Assembly (NCBI GenBank): GCA_964453665.1
Contig: CAYVQT010000001.1
Location: 62,001 to 126,000, forward strand
DNA length: 64,000 bases
Direction of reading: 5' to 3'
DNA from: DAOUTY01 sp964453665
GTDB taxonomy: Bacteria; Chloroflexota; Dehalococcoidia; SZUA-161
A model generated the notes under the pieces. The model ran no database searches. It worked only from the letters and a program-made list of their open reading frames with translations, and had not been told where the DNA came from. The translations under genes were made by a program, and so were the position numbers. The first letter of the stretch is position 1. Each line of letters opens with the position of its first letter. This document shows positions 9,233-17,613 of the stretch, piece by piece.

Positions 9233-10219
9233 TTGGCTCGATATGCGAGGGTTACCGGTTGGGGCAAGTACCTGCCCAATAAAGTGCTTACAAACCAGGA
9301 GTTGGAGCAAATGGTCAATACGGAAGACTCCTGGATTAGCAGCCGCACTGGGATCAGGGAAAGAAGGATCGCAGGTGCTGATGAAACGGCATCGACGATG
9401 GGAGTGCTTGCCAGCAGGGATGCCCTCACAGTCTCCGCCCTTCAACCAGACTCCCTCGACCTAGTAATCGGAGCGACGTGCACCCCTGACCACATTTTCC
9501 CCGCCTTTGCCGCTTTAGTACAGGACTCACTGGGTGCAAAGAAAGCCGCCGCCTTCGACATCAACGCCGCTTGCAGTGGCTTTATCTATGCCGTTGCAAC
9601 AGCCTGCCAGTTCATTGACGCAGGGAGCTACCGCAACGCACTGGTTGTTGGCAGCGAGGTTTACTCAAGGATTGTGGATTGGAAGGATCGCAGCACCTGC
9701 ATCCTCTTCGGTGATGGTGCCGGAGCAGTGGTGATACAAGCCAGCGATTCACCGTCAGGCCCCCTCAGTTTCATCCTGGGCAATGACGGCTCCGGTGCAG
9801 GTACCATCTACACCCCGGGACCCTGCGGAGTGAATGACGGGCGCTACTTTATTAATATGAAAGGCCCTGAGACTTACAGGTTCGCCGTGAACATCATGTG
9901 CCAGGCAACCCAAGAGGTCGTGGCCGCTGCCGGCCTAAGGCTCAGCGATATCGATCTCATCATTCCGCACCAGGCCAATACGCGCATCATCAAATCCGCA
10001 GCCAGACTGCTCGACATCCCTCTCGACAGGTTCTTCATCAACGTAGACCGCTACGGTAATACCTCGGCGGCCTCGATCCCTATCGCTCTCTGTGAGGCCG
10101 TAGAGGAAGGCCGGGTCAAGAATGGCGATCGTCTGGTACTGGTCGCGTTTGGCGGTGGCCTTAGCTGGGCAGCCATGTTGCTTGAATGGGGGCCTGGCGA
10201 GAGAATGACCCAGACCTGA
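9233..10219 (+). CDS. fabH: 3-oxoacyl-ACP synthase III (KAS III)
   Basis: The protein has 328 residues with the complete KAS III triad: Cys114 in DINAACSGF, His246 in IPHQANTRI and Asn276 in DRYGNTSAAS. The N-terminal GWGKYLPNKVLTN and SRTGIRERRI segments are also typical. It condenses an acyl-CoA primer with malonyl-ACP to start fatty acid synthesis. The start is TTG, with AGGAAAGGGA a few bases upstream and a strong promoter above it. It is not in a fab cluster here. A thiolase-superfamily relative such as an HMG-CoA synthase is the main alternative, but the GNTSAAS motif favours FabH. Confidence 0.88.
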   Translation: MARYARVTGWGKYLPNKVLTNQELEQMVNTEDSWISSRTGIRERRIAGADETASTMGVLASRDALTVSALQPDSLDLVIGATCTPDHIFPAFAALVQDSLGAKKAAAFDINAACSGFIYAVATACQFIDAGSYRNALVVGSEVYSRIVDWKDRSTCILFGDGAGAVVIQASDSPSGPLSFILGNDGSGAGTIYTPGPCGVNDGRYFINMKGPETYRFAVNIMCQATQEVVAAAGLRLSDIDLIIPHQANTRIIKSAARLLDIPLDRFFINVDRYGNTSAASIPIALCEAVEEGRVKNGDRLVLVAFGGGLSWAAMLLEWGPGERMTQT

Positions 10220-10322
10220 GCCTCCAAGCGGTCGCTCTCGCGGAACCTAGCACACTTTCAATCCAGAGCTATGCGAAAGACGAACCATGCAATCGAAGGA
10301 AACCTGGTAAAAGGAAAACGAA

Positions 10323-11756
10323 ATGCTTGATCTCGCAATCATCATTATCTACTTTCTATGCATGATAGCAATAGGCATCTACGTTTACCGAAAGAGGCAG
10401 GCCTCGAGCAATGACGGTTTCTTCGTAGCCAACCGCAGTGGCAGCACCCTGCTCATCGCAGGCTCGCTCTGCGCCACTTTTATAGGGTCGTCAGTCGCGG
10501 TCGGCATGGTAGGACGCGGATATAGAATGGGTCTCCCTGGTGCCTGGTGGCTTCTCGTGGGAGCGATTGGCCTGCTAATATTGGGCTTGTTTTTTGCTCG
10601 TAAAGTGAGGAGGTTCGGGCTCTATACCCTGCCAGAGTTGCTGGAGAGGCAATACGGCGGTAAAGCGGGACTCGCAGCCTCTATCCTGATCGTGGTTGCC
10701 TGGATAGCCATTGTCGCCGCGCAGATAATCGCTGCGGGTAAAGTTCTCACCGTTTTTCTGCCCCTTGACCTTTCTCAGTTAATGGCCATCTCTGCTCTCG
10801 TATTTGTTATATATACGGTTCTCGGAGGCCAGTATTCAGTAATCCGAACCGACGTTGTCCAGTTCGGCATATTGATAGTAGGGATCCTGATAACCCTGGG
10901 GTTCGTTGTGGATCGCATGGGAGGGATCAGCGGACTGACCTCTGCCCTGCCTTCAGATTACTTCTCCTTCCCGACGAATTCAAGTTTCGAATGGTATCCC
11001 CTGGTAGTGCTTCTAGTCCTGACGGGCTCGACCTATATAGTAGGCCCCGATATATACTCCCGCCTGTTCTGCGCACGTGATGAGAAAGTGGCCAGGGCAT
11101 CTGCAATCGGGGCAGGATTGCTAGCAATACCAGTTGCATTCATATTCGTGCTGATAGGCATGGGAGCAATGGCCCTTTTCCCTGACATTTCTTCTCAACA
11201 TCCTACCCTATCTTTCGCACAAGCCTCCGAGCTCGCTTTTCCCACCTTGATTGAAAACATTCTGCCCATCGGAGTAGCCGGTCTGGTGGCCGCAGCTCTG
11301 CTGGCCGCCATTATGTCCTCCGCGGATACCGTCCTGCTCACCACGAGCACCATACTCAGTCAGGACGTCTATAAACGCATATCTCCAGACATGAGCGAGC
11401 GGAAGAGCCTCATCATCACCAGAGCTGGCGTGATTGTAATTGGAGCCGCAGCCTTGTTAATTGCCTGGCAGCGTCCCGGCATAATCAGCTCGCTCTTGCT
11501 GGCATACACTATCTTTACGAGCGGAATAGTAATTCCGGTAATTGCAGGGTTTTACAAAGATAAGCTGAAGGTAAACTCAGCAGGCGCAATAGCGGCTATA
11601 ATCGGTGGTGGGGGTACAGCGTTGGCCATAAACAGACTGCAGGCAGCGAATATGTTGGAAGTAGAGAAGCTGGAATTAGTAGGATTAGGCGTTTGCATTG
11701 TACTTCTGTTCGGCGTAAGCTTTATTACCAGGAAGACGGGGCTACTTTCTCAATAA
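10323..11756 (+). CDS. Sodium:solute symporter (SSS family)
   Basis: The protein has 477 residues and about 13 hydrophobic helices. It begins with a periplasm-facing first helix and carries the family region around GSLCATFIGSSVAVGMVG and the conserved helix with MSSADTVLLTTSTILSQD. Members use the Na+ gradient to import small solutes such as proline, pantothenate, sugars or carboxylates. Nothing in the sequence or neighbours fixes the substrate. AAAGGA lies upstream of the ATG. It may be read through from fabH (103-bp gap), but a separate promoter cannot be excluded. Confidence 0.88.
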   Translation: MLDLAIIIIYFLCMIAIGIYVYRKRQASSNDGFFVANRSGSTLLIAGSLCATFIGSSVAVGMVGRGYRMGLPGAWWLLVGAIGLLILGLFFARKVRRFGLYTLPELLERQYGGKAGLAASILIVVAWIAIVAAQIIAAGKVLTVFLPLDLSQLMAISALVFVIYTVLGGQYSVIRTDVVQFGILIVGILITLGFVVDRMGGISGLTSALPSDYFSFPTNSSFEWYPLVVLLVLTGSTYIVGPDIYSRLFCARDEKVARASAIGAGLLAIPVAFIFVLIGMGAMALFPDISSQHPTLSFAQASELAFPTLIENILPIGVAGLVAAALLAAIMSSADTVLLTTSTILSQDVYKRISPDMSERKSLIITRAGVIVIGAAALLIAWQRPGIISSLLLAYTIFTSGIVIPVIAGFYKDKLKVNSAGAIAAIIGGGGTALAINRLQAANMLEVEKLELVGLGVCIVLLFGVSFITRKTGLLSQ

Positions 11757-11919
11757 AGCTCCGACTGGACGTAACTTTTTACCGTACTTTCATTCTCAGC
11801 TGGAAGCCAGAGCAAAGCAAGGAGGCAAAGCCCGGTGCCGCTGCGAGCGAAGCGAAGGTCTCGCAAGGGCATACACTGTATGGACGCTTACTATTTAAGG
11901 TACGGAGGGATAAAGTAAC

Positions 11920-12555
11920 ATGGAGATCGTCTGGCTTGGTCACTCATGCTTCAGAATAAGGGGGAAGGAAGCAACAATTGTTACCGACCCTTTTGATAAA
12001 ACACTGGGCTACCCGGTGAAGAAACCGACAGCGAGCATCGTAACTGTGAGCCATCAACATCCACAGCATAGTAACCTTGGAGGCATTGCTGGAAGCCCCA
12101 GAGTTATCAGCAGGCCGGGCGAGTATGAAATAGCCAATGTTTTTATCAATGGCATAGCCACCTTTCACGATGGCGTAAGGGGCGAGCAGCGAGGTAAAAA
12201 TATCGTATATAACATTCAAATCGAAGAGGTGAGTATCTGTCACCTCGGGGACCTTGGACATGTACCGACAGCGGAGCAGATTGAGCAGATGAGCGATGTC
12301 GATATACTGCTGGTACCTGTCGGAGGGGGAGCGACCATCGGTGCAACAGAGGCGGTCGAAACCATAAGCCTGCTTCAACCCAAGCTGGTGATACCAATGC
12401 ACTTCAAGACCGAGGCGGTCCGGATGGAACTGGCGCCCCTTGAGCCTTTCCTCAAAGAGATGGGGGTGAAGGAGTCAACCTCACAGCCAAAGCTCTCCGT
12501 CACCAAGTCAAGCCTGCCCACGGAAACCAACGTCGTAGTGCTCGACTACAAGTAG
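11920..12555 (+). CDS. MBL-fold metallo-hydrolase-like protein
   Basis: The protein has 211 residues with a metallo-beta-lactamase fold of the UlaG-like, L-ascorbate-lactonase-related group. It has a GHSCFRI start, TDPF after the first strands, a LGDLGH motif, and a terminal PMHFKTE histidine. The usual HxHxDH metal motif is changed to HQHPQH, so the metal-binding Asp is replaced by Gln. Family members hydrolyse lactones, phosphodiesters or unknown substrates; this one may bind a single metal or be altered in activity. GGAGG lies 11 bases before the ATG. The 163-bp gap before it shows no clear promoter or terminator. Confidence 0.8.
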   Translation: MEIVWLGHSCFRIRGKEATIVTDPFDKTLGYPVKKPTASIVTVSHQHPQHSNLGGIAGSPRVISRPGEYEIANVFINGIATFHDGVRGEQRGKNIVYNIQIEEVSICHLGDLGHVPTAEQIEQMSDVDILLVPVGGGATIGATEAVETISLLQPKLVIPMHFKTEAVRMELAPLEPFLKEMGVKESTSQPKLSVTKSSLPTETNVVVLDYK

Positions 12556-12652
12556 CGGGGCGACCTACAGGCTCCTCACACACGCAAACCCCGCCAAAAT
12601 CTCCCCGCCTGCGTCCGTGAAACAGCCAATTCGGGCCTCAGAAGGTATAATG

Positions 12653-12883
12653 CTACCGGGACGGCGAACGAATAGGCCGAGTAGTGGCCCATCGCCCCAA
12701 TATGTAGAACAGGCCGCCACCGACAATCCAGATCAGCAAAGTGCTTATTGGAGCCAACGGAATAATAGACTGGTAGGGCAAGAACGCGCCATCTTCAGCA
12801 GTATCCAACGGTATCAGGGATACAATCCCTAAGATAATACATGCTATTATGGGGACCCACCAGATTGGTCTGATATTAAACAT
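12653..12883 (-). CDS. Small two-helix membrane protein downstream of tubulin-like gene
   Basis: The protein has 76 residues. Two hydrophobic segments (about 6-26 and 43-63) are separated by a short acidic/polar loop, and the tail is Arg-rich (TTRPIRSPSR), suggesting a cytoplasmic C-terminus. AGGTGA precedes the ATG. It starts 50 bp after the end of the tubulin-like GTPase on the same strand and is probably co-transcribed with it. No family was recognised. Function is unknown; a membrane-anchoring or partner role for the GTPase is only an inference from position and topology. Confidence 0.6.
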   Translation of the reverse strand: MFNIRPIWWVPIIACIILGIVSLIPLDTAEDGAFLPYQSIIPLAPISTLLIWIVGGGLFYILGRWATTRPIRSPSR

Positions 12884-12933
12884 GCTGTCACCTGCACTTC
12901 AACCCGCGGGAGACCAAGGGCGCCTTACGGGAC

Positions 12934-14034
12934 TCACTCTGCTTCAATTGCCGACGCCTTCATACTCGCAGGCGCCTTTACATTGTTTATGCTCACACCC
13001 AACCTGGGGATATCCGTGTACCCAGCAAGCATCACCACACCGGCAACCGAATCCCAACCCCGGATAGGGCAGTCTCCCCCTCTAACCTCAGGGGTCGATA
13101 TACAGCTCTCCAGCCAACTCTTAGCATGAGAGAATCCTTCCATGTTCAGCTCATCCGGCGGCCCGGCTATAATCATTAGCGCCTTCTTTGCTTTCTTTAT
13201 GTCGCACTCGCCGGTTAACCTCAGGGTAGCGGCGTTCCTGATAGCCGTATAACACCTCATGGCCGGACTAAGCTGGTCAATGGAGTTCTTCTTCCTGAAG
13301 AAAAAGAACCTGTCGCGTGCCTGTTTGGCCTTCAGTTCTGAATACCCGATATAGGTAAACCCTTCCCAGGAGTTGATGATGTCGGAGGCGTCGATCACCT
13401 TTATGCCAACCCTGTCATTGGCCGTCTCACCGGCACCCAGCATCAGGGGCAGCGGCTTCACAAGTTCGTGATTCATTATGCCATAGCTTGTCTCAAGAGG
13501 AAGCCCTTCCTTCTTCCAAACGTCGTTGTCAAACAGGAGAATGCCGTTAACCATTCCGTCTATCTCTTGCAGGCATTCGATAGCGTTCATTGCCATCAGC
13601 TTACCCTCATCCTCACTCGGCAGAACGCCTACAAAATAGATCGGCTCTTCATAGACCTGTCTGAGCTTGGAAATGATGACCGGCGCCCCTCCTGAGCCCG
13701 TACCACCGCCGAGACCAGCTATAACAAAGAAGGCATCCACGTGGTGGATGACTTTCTCCGTGACCGCGTGCATGACCGAATGGAGCCCGTGCTTGCTCAC
13801 TTTCGCTCCCACCTTGCGATTCAACCCCACTCCGTGCCCTTTCACGACGGTCTGGCCAATTAGAATCCTGTCCTTCTTCTGTATCGTTTTCAGCCCCAGG
13901 AGGTCGGCTTGCGCCGAGTTGACAGCCAGCGCAAAAGGAACAATGCCCTGGTGTCTTCCCCATAAACTATGGTAGGTTAAATGGTCCGCAACTCTACCCC
14001 CGGCCTGACCGATACCTATAACTCCGACCCTCAT
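12934..14034 (-). CDS. Tubulin/FtsZ-superfamily GTPase (non-canonical, CetZ-like)
   Basis: The protein has 366 residues. It begins with GVIGIGQAGGRVADHL (the N-terminal nucleotide-loop glycines) and has the superfamily signature GLGGGTGSGGAP (107-118). A T7-like catalytic segment holds two Asp residues (IDASDI, D215 and D218), as in FtsZ. The middle and C-terminal parts differ from cell-division FtsZ, and there is no recognisable FtsA/SepF-binding tail. GTP-driven polymerisation is expected from family knowledge; a role in division, shape or surface organisation is open. A strong GGAGGTGAAGA ribosome site supports the ATG. A small membrane protein follows it. Confidence 0.85.
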   Translation of the reverse strand: MRVGVIGIGQAGGRVADHLTYHSLWGRHQGIVPFALAVNSAQADLLGLKTIQKKDRILIGQTVVKGHGVGLNRKVGAKVSKHGLHSVMHAVTEKVIHHVDAFFVIAGLGGGTGSGGAPVIISKLRQVYEEPIYFVGVLPSEDEGKLMAMNAIECLQEIDGMVNGILLFDNDVWKKEGLPLETSYGIMNHELVKPLPLMLGAGETANDRVGIKVIDASDIINSWEGFTYIGYSELKAKQARDRFFFFRKKNSIDQLSPAMRCYTAIRNAATLRLTGECDIKKAKKALMIIAGPPDELNMEGFSHAKSWLESCISTPEVRGGDCPIRGWDSVAGVVMLAGYTDIPRLGVSINNVKAPASMKASAIEAE

Positions 14035-14129
14035 TCTTCACCTCCAGGTTACCTGTATTATTCTCTCCTTTTCATTCCCCAGAATTTAACAGAAAATCCA
14101 AATCGCCGTCAACTGCTCAAGAAAGAAGC

Positions 14130-14161
14130 AAAGGCCACCCATCAAAAGACGGGCGGCCTTT
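14130..14161 (-). terminator. Terminator after the surface-protein pair
   Basis: A 14-bp hairpin with a four-base loop. Two positions that would mismatch on the plus-strand RNA become G-U pairs on the minus-strand RNA, so it folds fully only for minus-strand transcripts. It lies 30 bp past the collagen-like gene. Confidence 0.75.
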
Positions 14162-14190
14162 CGTGTGGTATAACTTCTTAATCAAACACC

Positions 14191-14829
14191 TTATATCCTG
14201 CGCCGCATGCTCATCGCAGCCACGCCGACTGCAATTACAGCAATGACCAGCGCCACAACGGGTAATGCTATTCCACCGGGAGCCCCTGCTCCCTCCTCCC
14301 CTTGCGGGCCCTGGGGTCCAGTAGCGCCAGCGGAGCCGGTAGCCCCAGCGGGGATACCTATGGTGAGCACACCGGTGACCGGATCCCAGTCAACGGTCGG
14401 GGCAGAGCCTGCTGCAAGAGAGGTTACTATAACATCGGTTATCGATCCTGTCTGAGTTTGTCCTCCCTCGCCAGAGGTGAGGTCCAAATTAACATTGGCC
14501 CCCACCGACCAAGTGCCCGTCTGAGCCGCTGTGCGGTCACCTATCATGAAGCTAATAGTCGCCCCATCGGTATACTCCGTACCTTCTGGCGGCACTATCT
14601 TTAGGCCATATGTCGAAGTGGCATATCCCTCTGCCGGTGTCGTCGTAGTATGCTGATCCCCTCCGATCATGGCCGTTATAACAGTACCGTCAGCTACCGC
14701 TGCGCCATCCACTGTGACAGTGCCGTAGAACCGACACGGTGGCTCCGGAGGCGTATCTGCTAGAACTAAGGCCGGGAAGAGGAGAAGCGCTACCACTGCC
14801 AGCAAAACCACTACTCTCAGTTTGGTCAT
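14191..14829 (-). CDS. Secreted, C-terminally anchored protein with collagen-like Gly-X-Y stretch
   Basis: The protein has 212 residues. A signal peptide (about 1-24, cleavage after VLA) leads into a beta-rich extracellular region. A short collagen-like Gly-X-Y run (about 162-186, including GATGPQGPQGEEG) sits directly before a transmembrane helix (about 188-205) and the positive tail MRRRI. This three-part C-terminus suggests a membrane-anchored surface protein with a flexible or trimerising stalk. It follows the IPT-repeat protein gene by 75 bp on the same strand with a perfect hairpin between them, and a terminator lies after it. Ligand and role are unknown. Confidence 0.75.
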   Translation of the reverse strand: MTKLRVVVLLAVVALLLFPALVLADTPPEPPCRFYGTVTVDGAAVADGTVITAMIGGDQHTTTTPAEGYATSTYGLKIVPPEGTEYTDGATISFMIGDRTAAQTGTWSVGANVNLDLTSGEGGQTQTGSITDVIVTSLAAGSAPTVDWDPVTGVLTIGIPAGATGSAGATGPQGPQGEEGAGAPGGIALPVVALVIAVIAVGVAAMSMRRRI

Positions 14830-14854
14830 ATCTCTTTCCTCCTAATTTGAGTGG

Positions 14855-14887
14855 TCCCTGAGGGGTCAGTAGATGACCCCTCAGGGA
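14855..14887 (-). other. Perfect intercistronic hairpin between two surface-protein genes
   Basis: A 13-bp perfect stem (TCCCTGAGGGGTC with GACCCCTCAGGGA) and a seven-base loop. No T-run follows on the coding strand, so it is unlikely to be a simple terminator. It may stabilise or process the mRNA, or lower read-through into the collagen-like gene. Confidence 0.7.
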
Positions 14888-14904
14888 TATACATCGCTAT
14901 CCTC

Positions 14905-16809
14905 TTATAGCCCGAGCCAGCCGATATTGTTCCAGCCTGCGGTTAGCGAGTAGCTGTGACCGCCATAGATCAGATCGCAATCCTCGGTGACTTTGATCCA
15001 GTAACCCGTGCCTGAGCTAAGGCCGTCCAGATCGCTGCCCGCTACATCAGCCGGGTCGTAGAAGAGCCAGTCACCACCAGCGTAGTCCCAAACAATGACC
15101 AGCTTGTCCATTATGCCCGCAAGGGCAGTCTCGACCGTCTCAGGGGCCTGTTTGACAATGAAGAACGTTGTTGCACTAGCCCCAACGCCATCCTTTGCCT
15201 GTACCACCTGAGAACCCGGTGCCACGCCAGGAATGGTTGTGCTGAACGTGAAGGCACCAAGTACACTGGTCAACGGAGTGGTCGGGAATTGGTACGCGCC
15301 GACTGTAACAGTGATTCCACTATAACCCTGGAATCCTGTGCCCGTTATCGTTACCGCTGTGCCTTGCTGCCCCTCCGTCGGCGTTATGGCTATGGAAGCA
15401 CCGGGAACTGTGAATGTCGCTGTAGCAGCGACGTTCCCCAAGGCACTGTCGTCTGCGTTGACTGCATTTGCACCAGTTACCGCAGTAGCGGGAACCTGCA
15501 ATGCAGCTGCGATGTTGCCGTTGGCATCGGCATACACCGGCCACGGCTCACCGGCGAAGGTGACTGTTACAGGCTTGTTGGGAACCCATCCGGCACCCGT
15601 TACTGTAACCGATGAACCCTTCGGCCCGGTGGTCGGGCTTACATTCAGGGTCGGCCTGACCACGGTGAATACGCCAACGGCTGTCAGTCCCATTTCGTCC
15701 GTGGCGGTTACCACATTAGCTCCGTACGTGAGCCCCGGCAGGACATCCAGAGTCGTAGGCGCTATCATACCTCCAGTATCTATATCGATCTTAGCGGTAT
15801 TCCAAGCATTTCCGCCGATCTGCAACGCCCCTACAAGAATCTCGTGGTCCGGAGTCATATTGGAGCCAGTTATCATTACCCTGGTCCCCATAGGACCGCT
15901 ATCTGGAGTTACCGTCAGCGGCCGACTGGTTACTGTGTAGTTCGCTATGGCCGTATTAGCGTGCTGATCTTCAGCCTTGACCTCGGTCACGCCGGCCCCC
16001 GCTGAGGCGGGAGCAACCAGGTTGGCGGGGCCTATCTTCCCATCAGAGGTTGCCGTAAGCGTGTACGGCACAGCCGTGGTATCCAGCCACGGCACTCCAG
16101 CGAAGTACATGCTCACTGTATCGTCGCCCTCAAAGCCGGAGCCGCTCACCGACACAATAGAACCACCCAGCCCGGTGGCCGGGTTAAGGACCAGAGTCGG
16201 CGTAACAGTGAACGTCGCCTTGGTGTCATTATTGGTGCTGTATCCAGCCAAATCCTGGCCGGTTACATCCTGGGCACCGGCATCCAGTGTCGGAACCGCG
16301 CCCGTAACTGTGACAGCGCCAGTGCTGTCACTGAGCGCAGAGCCCAGGGCCTTGCCACCAACAGATACACTAACGGTATAACCGGCTGCAAATCCGCTGC
16401 CTGTTACCGTGACGGCCGTCCCCACCGGTCCCTTTATCGGCGATACGGTGACCTTCGGGATAACCGTGAAGTACTCATTGACAGAGTTCACGCCGTCAGT
16501 AATTGTAACCAGGTGTGTACCTGCCGTAGCGGTGGGAACCAGCATGGCGAAGTTAGCAGCGCCAGCAACCGTGGTCTCCACCACTGCCGGTGCTGTGGTT
16601 GCCGTCGCACCATCAAATTTCGCAGTCAGAATGCTCTCGCCAGCAAAACCGCTTGCGGCGACATTGACAGACTGGCCCACTGGCCCCTGTGTAGGCGTTA
16701 GCACGGCTGCCTGTGCATAAACCGGTGCTATGGCTAACACTCCCGTTAAAGTGACCACCATCGCCAGCACCACCAGCACCCGTACAATACTAGGGTATTT
16801 CTTCCTCAT
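14905..16809 (-). CDS. Secreted IPT/TIG-repeat surface protein
   Basis: The protein has 634 residues. A signal peptide (about 1-32, cleavage near VYA) is followed by six IPT/TIG-type immunoglobulin-like repeats of about 85-95 residues. Each opens with a motif such as TPTQGPVGQSV, SPIKGPVGTAVTVTGSGF or SPTTGPKGSSVTVTGAGW. The last ~70 residues form a different module with Trp/Gly-rich ends (GYWIKVTED, AGWNNIGWLGL). This looks like an S-layer-like or adhesive surface protein. AAAGGAGAG precedes the ATG, and a good promoter lies about 130 bp upstream. It is first in a two-gene unit with the collagen-like protein. Confidence 0.85.
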   Translation of the reverse strand: MRKKYPSIVRVLVVLAMVVTLTGVLAIAPVYAQAAVLTPTQGPVGQSVNVAASGFAGESILTAKFDGATATTAPAVVETTVAGAANFAMLVPTATAGTHLVTITDGVNSVNEYFTVIPKVTVSPIKGPVGTAVTVTGSGFAAGYTVSVSVGGKALGSALSDSTGAVTVTGAVPTLDAGAQDVTGQDLAGYSTNNDTKATFTVTPTLVLNPATGLGGSIVSVSGSGFEGDDTVSMYFAGVPWLDTTAVPYTLTATSDGKIGPANLVAPASAGAGVTEVKAEDQHANTAIANYTVTSRPLTVTPDSGPMGTRVMITGSNMTPDHEILVGALQIGGNAWNTAKIDIDTGGMIAPTTLDVLPGLTYGANVVTATDEMGLTAVGVFTVVRPTLNVSPTTGPKGSSVTVTGAGWVPNKPVTVTFAGEPWPVYADANGNIAAALQVPATAVTGANAVNADDSALGNVAATATFTVPGASIAITPTEGQQGTAVTITGTGFQGYSGITVTVGAYQFPTTPLTSVLGAFTFSTTIPGVAPGSQVVQAKDGVGASATTFFIVKQAPETVETALAGIMDKLVIVWDYAGGDWLFYDPADVAGSDLDGLSSGTGYWIKVTEDCDLIYGGHSYSLTAGWNNIGWLGL

Positions 16810-16886
16810 CTACTCTCTCCTTTCTCGGGCGAATTATCATATTGCCCTAAATAACCAACTGCTAATTCCTTCATTAGCGTCATCAT
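16806..16886 (-). CDS. Possible 26-codon leader ORF overlapping the IPT gene
   Basis: A short frame in the IPT leader starts at tandem ATGs (16886, 16883), with AGGAGG about 12 bases upstream. It ends in a TGA that overlaps the IPT ATG as ATGA. The same Shine-Dalgarno site is ideally spaced (seven bases) for an even shorter start-stop ORF, ATG GAA TGA, at 16891. The peptide has no recognisable domain. It may couple translation to the main gene or may be fortuitous. Confidence 0.3.
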   Translation of the reverse strand: MMTLMKELAVGYLGQYDNSPEKGESR

Positions 16887-16944
16887 TCCATATAACCACC
16901 TCCTTAGATAAGGCATATTTCCCCAAAACTAGGCACGTCAGGTT

Positions 16945-16974
16945 ATTGTAAGCACCTTTCATCCCGCTTGTCAA
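16945..16974 (-). promoter_or_regulatory. Promoter of the IPT-repeat gene
   Basis: On the minus strand TTGACA (16974-16969), an 18-bp spacer and TACAAT (16950-16945). It predicts a leader of about 130 nt before the ATG at 16809. Confidence 0.75.
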
Positions 16975-17323
16975 GCCTTTTCCACGGAAAAATAACCAAA
17001 GTACCCCATTAGTTAAGGTACCTGTAATAAAAATATAATTTTTAGGAACCCAAACAGATGAACGGGCATCTTCTCTGGCAAATGCGCCCCTGCGCAAGCC
17101 TATCCTTCTACATGGACTAACGGACTATTATGCACCTTGATGCTAACCTGACTAGTCCGCTTATTTAGTCCGCTAAGTCCTTTTTCGCTTTGCCAGAAGC
17201 GGACTGTAAAGCTTTTACCACTTTTTCTCTGGTTTGTCAACCCCCTTAACAACTTTCTGTCAATTTCTTCACCATAACAACTCCGTGGCCTCAGGCTCAG
17301 GCATCGAAAAAACCGGGGGTCGA
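16975..17323. repeat. Intergenic region with clustered AGTCC/GGACT words
   Basis: There is no gene here. Within 17114-17205 the pentamer occurs six times: GGACT at 17114, 17122 and 17201, and AGTCC at 17154, 17167 and 17176. Several copies are extended to AGTCCGC or GCGGACT. An AT-rich patch lies around 17020-17045. The words could form alternative hairpins or an operator array between the divergent IPT and folD promoters; neither is shown. Confidence 0.4.
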
Positions 17324-17352
17324 TTGCGCCCTCCCCCTTGATATGGTATAAT
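17324..17352 (+). promoter_or_regulatory. Promoter of the folD operon
   Basis: TTGCGC (17324-17329), a 17-bp spacer and a perfect TATAAT (17347-17352). It predicts a long leader of about 250 nt before folD. Confidence 0.75.
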
Positions 17353-17358
17353 GGCGCC

Positions 17359-17613
17359 CGAACGGCCTGGAGGACAAATTGCAGGTAACGCTTACCGGTC
17401 TCACCTCCTATTTAGAACCAAACGTCCCCGCCGAAATTAGATTTCTCACTCCATTATTAGAAGCAGCAGCGTCAGATCAGAAGGCGCCCCCAAGAGCACC
17501 GGAGGATAGCCAGTCCCATTCTACCCATATACTCTCGACATGTCATCAACAAAAATTTGCGCAGGTCAAACTATAAACTCAGCATAAAACTTCACCAGAA
17601 GGAGGCAACAGTA
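17359..17613 (+). other. Long structured leader of folD
   Basis: The predicted 5' end can fold as nested stems: GGAGG (17369-17373) with CCTCC (17404-17408), enclosing GGTAA (17384-17388) with TTACC (17392-17396). A small frame starting TTG at 17379 is not convincing as a protein. No known riboswitch consensus was recognised, including the tetrahydrofolate class. The folD ribosome site AAGGAGG is at 17599-17605. Confidence 0.45.

Noticed and set aside
15338..16720. Several plus-strand frames opposite the IPT-repeat gene
   Set aside because: They mirror the repeated Thr/Val/Gly codons of the real gene and have no independent support.
17379..17576. A 65-residue frame in the folD leader
   Set aside because: A TTG start with GGAGG is present, but the sequence looks non-protein-like and lies in a structured leader; kept only as part of the leader description.
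17359..17613. Tetrahydrofolate riboswitch before folD
   Set aside because: The visible stems do not match the known consensus by eye; a covariance search would be needed.
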